Assembly (NCBI GenBank): GCA_963971305.1
Contig: OZ020316.1
Coordinates: 14,278,745-14,342,744 of the forward strand
Direction of reading: 5' to 3'
From: Arcuatula senhousia
Taxonomy: Eukaryota; Mollusca; Bivalvia; Mytilida; Mytilidae
Length of the DNA: 64,000 nucleotides
Positions within the stretch are counted from its first letter, which is position 1. Each line of letters begins with the position of its first letter. Position numbers and translations under genes: made by a program. The notes beneath the pieces were generated by a model that saw only the letters and a program-made list of their open reading frames with translations, was not told where the DNA came from and made no database searches. Below are positions 55,653 to 64,000 of the stretch, one piece after another.

Positions 55653-55654
55653 TA

Positions 55655-57320
55655 ATTATTGGTATGACTGATTTTCTCAGGTAAAAAGACAAACAAAATA
55701 TATAAATATTTTTAAAATGTAAGTCACGACCTTGTGGTTGAACATGTTCATTTAAAAATCCGTTAAGACCAATCTACATCTACACTATGTACAGTACAGT
55801 ACTGCTGGTACATACTTACACTTACAGACATGTTTTAATCATTAAAGTAACACTAAAACTGAATACTGTGTACACTATGTACAGTACTATAGACATGAAA
55901 AAGTAAACCATCAAACTTTACTTCAAAATTATAATCAACAAAAGGTTTAACAAGCACTACATGGACAATACATATCAGATATTTTCATTCATTCCAACCT
56001 TGGTGTATTTCTCAACTCTCCCCCCATCATGCGTCGGTAAACATATATGTACACCTGCACACACATACATTGTATGATGTGTACACAGATATGATAACGT
56101 AATCCTCAGTCCACTATGAAAGGGTAACAATTTGGTCCTACATGTATTTAATGTAATGGAGCAGCGCCGTAGTCATTCATTACAGCACTAATCTTAGAAA
56201 TGAAATTCTTGACAGAAAGGACTTGAAAATGATTACATGCTTAGGAAACATGAATATAATGAAACATATATGTTCTATTGGTAAGAACTTTTATTGTCCC
56301 AAATAGGAGTTTAATTGACACATCATTTAAATTTCTGAACATGAACTTTAAGTTCATAATTTTAAGTAATCAGTCATTCAGTGTCTCATAGTAAAAATTA
56401 GTACAATACGTACAATGTACTAAAAACAAACTGGCCAGTTTAAAAGAAATTGTAAGACTGTTGTTACAATGTTCCATATGTCAGAGTTTTCCAAATGAAT
56501 TAGCAACAAAAATAAAATTGTAATAAATATGTAAATTTAAGGTTTGCTCCATTACGATGCATGACACCAGATCATTTACCCATCCGGGAATGTAGTCAGT
56601 GGGCTGAGGGTTACAAAAATGTACATGTATGTGATCATATATCTATTACAATGTAGCATGTGCAATGTTACTCAAGTAACAAAAAAGTTGTTGTAATTGT
56701 GGCGGTGGTCCGTATACCTTTTCAGGTGATACATATTTAACATGTACATGTGCATGTATACATGATCTGCAATAATGTTACTAAACTCTTTGGACATATT
56801 TTAGATTAGGCGGAGCTACAAAGGGGTCCCATAACCCGTAATGGAACAAATCGAAATTTTATGTCTAGCTAGATACATGTATATTAATAATATATCCATA
56901 GCAACTTATAAACCGCACTAAAATGGCCATGATGGTCTTAAACTTAGCACGTAAATTTGAGGCGGCTGCTCCATTACATTAAATGGAACCCCTTTAAAAC
57001 CCTCCTGAGTAAGCAAACATTAGTGTGTTTTATTATGAGAACTAGATGTATATAGTACATGTAATTTAGAGATGTCTGGCCATGATAAAATTAGTTCCTA
57101 GATTCTTATCAAAATTTCTTGTAAATATATTGTACAATCATATTAAACTAAGATCTTATTTTAATGAGATTGTTGTTTATTTTTTTCCCATTTTAATAAA
57201 CATGATAAATAAGCTGCCAATTCCAACAATTTGAACAAAAATAAGAAAATAATTGGCCAAAAAATCAAAATAATATTTTCAAGCAGCTGAAAAAATTGGG
57301 ATGAGAATCTAGGATATTTT
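55655..57320. other. No gene seen
   Basis: AT-rich sequence with many 'acatgtac' strings. Blocks around 56,555 and 56,950 share 'tgctccattac' but no repeat boundary is clear. Confidence 0.4.
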
Positions 57321-57690
57321 TGTTCCCCGCCGCAACAAGACAGAGGGACCTAGTAATGGTCTTTATCTGTCTGTCCTGGGGTCCGTCACACTTTTGTGAG
57401 GGCAACATGCTCCTCTGAGACCGGTCAACGGATTTTGATGAAACTTTGTTTGTATTGTTGGTCATGATATGTAATTGATCATATTATACCGCCATTTTGA
57501 TTCAACAAATTTTATAGGAGTTATGGGACTTTGTTCATTTTGTGTCATAGGAACTTTTTGTGAGCGACACTCCTCTGAGACTGCTCAACGGATTTTGATG
57601 AAATTTTGTAGCATTGTTTGCCATGATATGTAGTTGATCATATCGCAACGCCGTTTTGGTTTGACAAATTTTATAGGAGTTATAGTTTAC
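57321..57690 (+). repeat. Hairpin-less dispersed repeat 'ttttgttccccgcc', copy 1
   Basis: 'gttccccgccgcaacaagac' is followed by GTCTGTC, and two internal units share 'ctcctctgagac' and 'caacggattttgatgaaa' (57,412 and 57,568). The layout matches copy 2 at 58,396. Confidence 0.55.
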
Positions 57691-58214
57691 TTGGGCCACA
57701 CACACTGTAATTCATTGTTAATTTTTCATTTTTTTGTGTATTTTATACATGTTATATAAGGACAACATGTGAGATGGATAAAGACTTGACAGATGTACAC
57801 ATGAACTTCAAAAATCAAGCTAGAAGACTTATATATGGAAACATTAAAGAACACTTTCGATGAAATATATGCGCATGGAGATGTATTTATGTGGTCATAT
57901 GATGCTGTTTTACATGTAACTGTTGAATAGACCATAAATACATTTGTACCCTATGAAAAATAAAAAGATGAAAATGAGCTGTAAAGTTTATAAACTTTAC
58001 AAAATGTACCTGAATGATGAAAATGTAAAAAATGCATGATTAGTAGTGACAATAATAAATTAATGATACATTGTAATAATACTTTATTTGCACAAACACA
58101 TCAATTATATAGTTTTGGCCAAATATAATATGTGTAGAGATACATGTATTCAAGACAATTCTTTTATTTATGCATGTAACTTTTTTAGTTTGATTTCACA
58201 GAGAGAAAAACTTG
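57691..58214. other. No gene seen
   Basis: AT-rich sequence without signals. Confidence 0.4.
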
Positions 58215-58945
58215 GGTTAAAAAAAAACAAAAACTAGTTCAACCTCGCCACATTTCATATGTGCCTTTTCAAATTAAGCCAGGAATCTCTGTCAAAATTT
58301 ATTTTTGTACTGGTCCTCCATTTCCCTCTATGTGTAAGACGTTTTAATGTCCAGAAGTTTTTTTTTAATTGGCTTGAAATCATATGTATTATATTTTTGT
58401 CCCCCGCCACAACGCAAAAAAGAGGGATCTAATAATGCTGTATGTCCATCAGACTCTGTGTGTCTGTCACACATTTTTTAGTGCAACACCTCGGAGTCCC
58501 GTCTATTGATTGTGATGAAATTTTGTATGATTGTTTGTCATGATATTTAGTTGATCATATTACACTGCCATTTTGGTTCAACAAATTTAATAGGAGTTAT
58601 GGCCATTGGGATTTTATCGGCTTGTTCATTTCAGGTCATAAAGGAACACTAAGTGAGCTTTTAATTCCTCTGAAACCAGTCAATGGATTTTGATGAAATT
58701 ATGTAGGATTGTTAGTCATGATATGTAGGTAATCATATTGCAATGCAAGATTAATTCTTCAATTTTTAGTAATTTTTTAACTTGGACATTTGCTACATGT
58801 AGCAATCTTGTTATCCCAGGCCAATTGCAAAACAACAAGCAGCAACCACTGGTCATGCTGAAGGCTGCTAGCTGTTTTCCATTGTTGAATTTTATATTTC
58901 TGTTTATATATGTAAGTGGTGTGGCATACACTTATTCCACATTTA
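58215..58945 (+). repeat. Copy of the 46-kb dispersed repeat, split by another element
   Basis: 58,215-58,390 and 58,815-58,945 match 45,990-46,120 and 46,150-46,265 in order. A 'gtcccccgccacaacgcaaa' element (58,396-58,745) lies between them, so it inserted into the older repeat. Confidence 0.55.
58396..58745 (+). repeat. Dispersed repeat 'ttttgtcccccgcc', copy 2
   Basis: Starts 'gtcccccgccacaacgca', then a GTCTGTCAC block and two units with 'tgatgaaattttgta'. Same family as 57,321-57,690. Confidence 0.55.
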
Positions 58946-59039
58946 ATTACATTCTATTTTCATCTTTTTTACACTTTTGGGGGAACAACTCCCCAGAGAT
59001 AGCAGGACTTTTAGGAATTGTTAGTCACTATATTAATTT

Positions 59040-59606
59040 TATGTCTCCCCCACTTTGGTGGGGAGACATATTGTTTTTTGTCCTGTCTGTCTTGTCATTC
59101 ACAAAGTTTGTCAGCACAAATCCTCTGAAACTACTTAACCCATTTTGTCAAAACTTGGTATATAGAAAAGACACCATATGAAGTTGTGCAAGTTACAAGG
59201 AAATTCTGATCCTCAATTTTTTGTTGGATTTATGGCCCTTGGAACTTTGAAATTTGCTGAAAATCCTCATGTATCATCTTGTAAGTGCAACTCTAAGTCT
59301 TCTGAAACTACTGAACCGAATTCATCAAAAATTGGTATGAAGGAAGAATACCATATGTAGTTGTGCATATTACCAGGAAATTTTGATCCTCAAATTATTT
59401 GGGAGTTATGACTCGATGTTTGATCTTATAACCTTGTTAGCACAACTCCTCTGAAACCACTGAACCAAATTAAATGAAACTTAGTATGTAGGAAGGACAC
59501 CATATATTTAATTAAGCATGTTACCATGAAATTTTCATCCTCAAATTTTCGTGGACCTTTGAACTTAAAAATTTTGGGGGAAAAAATGGTGGGGAGACAT
59601 TGTTTA
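59040..59606 (+). mobile_element. Hairpin element of the GTCTCCCC family
   Basis: It opens with hairpin ATGTCTCCCCCAC/GTGGGGAGACAT at 59,041-59,069 and a GTCCTGTCTGTC microsatellite. Three ~130-bp units follow ('cctctgaaactactgaacc', 'ttggtat', 'accaggaaattttgatcctc'). It closes with GGTGGGGAGACATTGTTT at 59,590. The layout is HINE-like. Confidence 0.6.
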
Positions 59607-59872
59607 TGCAGGCAGAACAAACTTATATATTAATATTTAATCATATTGCATTATACAATTTTGATTGGACACCTTACATAGCCTGTTCAATTATATGAGT
59701 TAGAGAACTTGGAGTATTGAAGAGCAAGTAAGAAAACAAAATTGATAAATAGTTACAAAACATGTACAGTGTACCAACAAGTAGTTGAAGTACTTAAAAC
59801 ACATGCCCGACGAGTCAGCAATCCAGATAAAGCTATGTCTCTAATTTGTGTATTGTTTTAAATATTACTGCA
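59607..59872. other. No gene seen
   Basis: AT-rich spacer. Confidence 0.4.
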
Positions 59873-60010
59873 TAGGCGGATCCAGGGGTGGCCTGGGTGG
59901 CCCACCTCCCCCCTTTTGGTGGAAAAATTTTGGTTGAATATATAGGAAATCATTGAAACGTGACCAAAGCGGGCCCCCTCTTTTCAGAATTTCTGGATCC
60001 GCCACTGTAT
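59873..60010. mobile_element. GGCGGATCCAG MITE
   Basis: Ends TAGGCGGATCCAGGGG and CTGGATCCGCCACTGTA form inverted repeats around ~110 bp, with TA at both borders. I recognise this as a widespread invertebrate MITE. No coding capacity. Confidence 0.7.
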
Positions 60011-60332
60011 TGTAAGCAGTCTGTTATTTGTTTGTTCTTTACAAAAAGACTCTTCAAAAATGCACTTTATATCAAAAAGACTTGCAGTAAAAAAGAATAC
60101 GAAGAGAACAGTAATCAAAACTAAATCATATAATGTTAATTTGTACACACTTTCAAACTACTGGTAGCTTTCATATATATTTCAAACCTAGTGCATTTCA
60201 AATTTTGTGCTTGTCATATACATGTATATTATACAGTTGTTCAACTAGGCATAATATAAATTTCATCCGCACATCGTTATATTTTACCTAATCTTGTTCA
60301 AACATCATTAAGAACAATTAATGCATGGCATT

Positions 60333-60598
60333 TAGGGAGCAACCATTTGATGTTTAGGGGGGGGGGGGGGGGGGGGGGCTATGGAAATTTTCTTCGTCCT
60401 GTCTTTTTATTTTCAGAAAAGGCTGAGCCTGAATTTTATGCGCGCTTGCGCCTGCCATTTTTTTTTTTTTTTTTTAAACTATTATACAATTTTCAGCCAA
60501 AACCACCATTCTGCCTTTTTTTAATGAAAAGCAGTGTCCTGCCTTTTTATTTCTGGATATTTGGCCCCATAAAAATCAAATGATCGGTCCCTTATGAG
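60333..60598. mobile_element. MITE-like element with G-run
   Basis: Ends 'agggagcaaccatttgat' and 'atcaaatgatcggtccct' are imperfect inverted repeats. A run of more than 20 G begins near 60,356 and a T-run near 60,460. Frames through it are low-complexity artefacts. Confidence 0.5.
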
Positions 60599-60616
60599 TG
60601 TCACAGTTAAAGGGGG

Positions 60617-60915
60617 GACCCAACACGAAAACGCGTGCTTCAAAAACGCTGAAAACGAAGCACGAGTTATAAAAATCGCCAAACACGAAAAACGAGAAAA
60701 TTGAATTTAGATAATCGAAAACACGAAATCACGTGCCTAAAAAGGGAAGAAAACAAAGCACGGGTAAAAAAATCTCAAAACACGAAACACGGGACAAAAA
60801 TACAGACAAAAACGGAGCACGTACAACCTCCCCAAAACGAAAACACGAGAAATAAAAATCAAAATCACGAAAACACGTAAAATAAAATCGTCGAAAACGT
60901 AGCACGAAAATAACC
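60617..60915 (+). repeat. Degenerate AAAACACGAAA/GCACG minisatellite
   Basis: Roughly 15 copies of 'aaaacacgaaa' or 'aaaacgaagcacg' variants in ~300 bp at irregular spacing of 15-30 bp. No coding potential. Confidence 0.6.
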
Positions 60916-61398
60916 CTTTACCTCCCTCTTAAAATAGACTACGATACACAAGTGCTACAATATTACTAGAAACAGTTGGGTCCGTGCTCAAATGTTTTAA
61001 TTTCTCGGAATGTCTTGATCAAACAAATTTTATCATTTTGTTAATTGTGAGAAGAACTTGTACATGCAATTTCTAAATTCAGTATTTTTCATAATCAGGC
61101 AAAACAGGAACTTGAACATGAAAAAAATTATTTTGCTTTAACATGCTCTGCGTCAATATTAATTACCATATTCAAAGGTTGAAATTACATTGTTTATGCA
61201 TGTCATCATGGTGATTGTGCGTTTTGGCCCTGGGGTTTGGATATTTTAATGTGACGTTTCGGTTTTCAATATCACGTCCAAAATACGGAATTTATTCAGT
61301 CGTTGTACAACGTTGGTCCGATATTACGCGTTTTTCATCAACGTTGCGTTTGACATTAGACGCTGAAATAAAATAACAAACACCAAGTCTTATATTTT
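60916..61398. other. No gene seen
   Basis: AT-rich sequence. Contains two 'acgtt-g' rich patches near 61,300-61,350. Nothing assignable. Confidence 0.35.
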
Positions 61399-61403
61399 AG
61401 ATT

Positions 61404-61704
61404 TTCACGGTGTATTCCACTACACCAATTGTTTTTATATTTTAGCACAACGTTTAGAGATAATTTACGCACCAGAAAAGTGCTGGGGGTAGTGCTGATT
61501 CTCAGCCGTTTTGAAAAAAGAGGCATGAACAGATGGAAAATCATGCAAATTCCGCAATCCACGGTAATAAAATATTTTTTAAAAATATTTATCAACAGAA
61601 TTAAAAGTACCCCCAGCACTTTTTGAATAAGTTGGGATCCCATTTACCCTTGTGTAAAATTTCAGATCGATCTGTGTAGCGGAATACACCGTGATTTTGC
61701 GGTT
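61404..61704. mobile_element. Foldback MITE with nested inverted repeats
   Basis: Outer arms TCACGGTGTATTCCACTACAC and GTGTAGCGGAATACACCGTGA pair almost perfectly. Inner arms AAAAGTGCTGGGGGTA (61,475) and TACCCCCAGCACTTTT (61,607) also pair. The interior is noncoding. Confidence 0.65.
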
Positions 61705-61929
61705 TGTAAGGGACCCTGATTTCTCCCTTAAAATCGCCGATAAAACGTTAAATAAAGCTTAGAAAATCCTACTTTTTGTCACAGAGGTCTAAAATTTTAT
61801 AAATTATTCTTACAAATCATTTTCAGTGCGAATATTTTCTTATAAAGCCTAATATTTGAAGTTCATATTTTCATCCCCCCCTTTTTTCCACAATTTTAAA
61901 ATGGCTTCCTTAACTACGCAGCGTAGAAA

Positions 61930-62078
61930 GATATTAACATTAACCATTTGATGGCATAGGTGAATGAGATAGTTGCATACCAAATGAATGAGCGGTTGAT
62001 TGCTGTGTTGATCGGATGAGTGTGCAAAATAAGTTGCAGGTGATTCCTGAAATTTGTCATGTCCTCTATTATCAATAT
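61930..62078 (-). other. Ser-rich exon-like segment B
   Basis: On the minus strand it reads NRGHDKFQESPATYFAHSS, then after a one-base frame shift TQQSTAHSFGMQLSHSPMPS before a G|GTTAATG donor-like site at about 61,940. It parallels segment A at 45,413-45,555. Probably a decayed or alternative copy of the same exon; function unknown. Confidence 0.3.
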
Positions 62079-62300
62079 ACATGTATGTTAATTAATGTTA
62101 TTTGTAAGTGGTCTTGGTACAATTGAAATGTTTTGTTTTGTTTGAGAGTGAATTATTGTCTTACAAAATGAAACAAAGCAAATAAAGTGAGTTAAATTAT
62201 AAACAAAATTCTATGCATACTTTACGGGATTAACCAAAAACTAAATTTGGTTAGTATTCTTTACGGGATTAACCAAAAGCTAATTTTAATTAGTGTCTTC

Positions 62301-62395
62301 AGACTTGTCTGACACGAATTTACCATTAAATTTCTAATGTTTTTGTTACTGAAATTTCCGATTTCTATTCTAAATTTATAAAAACACCAGTTTTT
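62301..62395 (+). repeat. Diverged fragment of the 382-bp repeat unit
   Basis: 'cagacttgtctgacacgaat' then 'accattaaatttctaatgt' and 'aaaaacaccag' match the tandem unit at 38,047-38,140 with substitutions. It is cut at 62,395 by a hairpin element starting AGCTCACCTG. Confidence 0.65.
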
Positions 62396-62967
62396 AGCTC
62401 ACCTGACCCGAAGGGTCATGAGAGTTATTGTCAACACTTGGCGTCCGTCGTCCGTAAACTTTTTAAAACGTTAACTCCTCTGACACCATAAGTCCAATCT
62501 TGGTATGGTTGTTCATTAGCATTCGGTGCTTAGAACTGATGTGGGGATTTATGATTCGTCGTAAAACATGGCCGCCATGGCTAAAAAAAAACATAGGGGT
62601 AAAATGCAGTTTTTTTGCAAATAACTAAAAAACGGCTCCAGATATCAAAATTCTGGCAAGGGTAAAAGTGATCAGCACCTAAAGATCTACCTACCCTGAA
62701 ATTTTGAAGCAAATCCAACAACTCATGTAGGAGTTATTGCCCTTTTTGTTGATTTTTTGCAAATTTTGCACCTGTTTAGCTCAATATCTTGAAAACTATA
62801 CAAGATATTTGAGAAATTTAAATTGCATATTGGTAAGCGCATAAAGATTTTTAAAAATATTTCATGGAGTCAACATTGTAGGAGCTTTCCTTTGAGGAGT
62901 TATTGCCCTTAGAACGTCAAAATTGAGCATTTAAAAATTATTTCCTCATTACATTGAAAACGTTAAA
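62396..62967 (+). repeat. HINE/pearl-like element, 5' part, truncated
   Basis: It starts AGCTCACCTGACCCGAAGGG with GTCCGTCGTCCG and continues with the core seen at 1-540 ('aactcctctgacaccataag', 'aacatggccgccatggctaa', 'gcaaattttgcacctgttta'). Similarity ends near 62,967 without the 3' hairpin. Confidence 0.65.
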
Positions 62968-63504
62968 GTGTAAGTTCGCGATTTTTTCAAAATTTGTACA
63001 TTGAAAGACTATCATATAGAAATAACTTTGGTGAAATTCCTAGAGCTCAAATATGCACAGTTAGGATAAAATTGGCTTTTGAAAGTAAAAAAAAATCTAT
63101 CCATGGAGGGTCACGTGATTTGTACTAGATGACGCTGCTCAAAGCCTGAACGTGCATCCTATACCCATGTGGTACTTACCGATGTTTACCACAACGGACA
63201 ATTTGAAATAATTATAATTAAGTCGGGAATGATAAAATAAAAGTCAGTCTAACGATTGATTGTGAGACGTTTAAAAATGGTAACAATCGTTAAGTTCAGA
63301 ATTAATTCGTACAAAAATATAGAATTTAAAAAAAAAAATTTGATTCGCCGTACAGACATTTTAGGAAAATATATATTTCAATTTTCAGTATGTAGAATTG
63401 CCCTTTATACGATTTCATTTATACATTCTGTTTAAAATTCATGGTTCCCTGACACCCTACTGGGATTACGTTGCATGATTCGTTTGAAGTGATATTATGA
63501 TAAT
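62968..63504. other. No gene seen
   Basis: AT-rich spacer including 'gggtcacgtgatt' at 63,109. Nothing assignable. Confidence 0.4.
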
Positions 63505-63695
63505 TAGTCCTTCCGTGCAAACCATCGCACCACAGGGGCTTACTTATCGTTCTCTGTGTATAAGACTGTATTCCCTTCTACAAACCACTGGCACAACAGG
63601 GGTTCACCTGCCGTTTCCTGTGTATGTTTAGTACCCCCGTGCAAACTATCGGCACCACAGGGGTTTAATATGTTTCCTGTGTATTAGAAGTTGGC
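63505..63695 (+). repeat. ~70-bp degenerate tandem repeat
   Basis: Three units share 'tgcaaac-atcggcaccacag' with 'gggg-tta' and 'gtttcctgtgtat' at about 63,515, 63,580 and 63,640. Noncoding. Confidence 0.5.
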
Positions 63696-64000
63696 ATTTA
63701 CCTGGTTGGAATGGGTTCTAGAACACTTTCTTTTAACGAAAATCAACCCCTTTGGTCCGCCAGTGTCGTTTGAACATTGAAGTGCGAAAATGTTAATAAA
63801 ATACCCTTTCTAATTAAAAACATATAAAAACAAGAAACTGTAGGAATCTTTTTTTTGTCTTGTAAATAATTATGTAGTTAATTGTTTTTCCAACACTTCA
63901 AAAAAAGTGGGAACTAAAACTCTTTAAACACATTTTTAATTTGGGTACTAGTATTACACAAACCATGCACGATGTAGCACCACGCTTTGGCTGATTGATA
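63696..64000. other. No gene seen
   Basis: AT-rich end of window without recognised signals. Confidence 0.4.

Noticed and set aside
60347..60583. 78-codon Gly/Phe-rich frame
   Set aside because: It is the translation of the poly-G and poly-T runs of a MITE-like element.

Overview
The window looks like repeat-dense intergenic DNA from a mollusc, most likely a bivalve. The evidence is AT-rich sequence, spliced genes with GT-AG introns, and dispersed repeats that I recognise as typical of bivalve genomes: AGCTCACCTGG hairpin elements with GTCC/GTCG microsatellites, GGCGGATCCAG MITEs, and short elements with (ACTC)n tails. The genus cannot be fixed from sequence alone. No complete host gene is convincing. 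Almost everything codable belongs to transposable elements.

Layout. 1-3,235: three nested copies of a Helentron/pearl-like (HINE-like) element. 5,188-13,200: a two-gene DNA transposon resembling animal CACTA/EnSpm. It has a tnp2-type transposase split by one stop codon, then a six-exon gene whose product carries a DUF4806-like domain, then a ~360 bp array of GGGCCAACAT-type motifs. 13,281-30,443: a DIRS-like tyrosine-recombinase retrotransposon (gag-like ORF, RT/RNase H, YR) broken by three later insertions, each with a readable target-site duplication (TSD). These are two ~6 kb antisense LINEs of one I-superfamily (Nimb-like) family at 13,714-19,741 and 21,256-27,247, and a ~600 bp SINE-like element at 28,459-29,055. 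The first LINE has both ORFs intact. The second has one in-frame stop in the reverse transcriptase. An 89-bp inverted repeat closes the DIRS region. 30,476-33,480: fragments of a hAT transposase, a retroelement integrase zinc finger and a further transposase-like gene.

35,998-45,290: tandem and foldback repeats. These include four near-identical 382-bp units plus a fifth split by a 1.35 kb terminal-inverted-repeat (TIR) element, a 730-bp near-palindrome with 10-bp TSD (Mutator-like), and further HINE-like copies. 46,320-47,624: a decayed Penelope-like reverse transcriptase. 48,285-54,072: two more SINE-like copies and a family of ~500-bp units with hairpin ends. 54,681-54,787: a possible TATA box and signal-peptide first exon, the only candidate for a host gene start. 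54,797-64,000: MITEs, minisatellites and more hairpin elements in otherwise featureless AT-rich DNA.

How parts relate. In the CACTA-like element the transposase and the DUF4806 protein probably form a transposase/accessory-protein pair, with the motif array as candidate binding sites (inference). The SINE-like elements share a 5' hairpin region and a similar 3' end with the LINEs, so LINE machinery probably mobilises them (inference).
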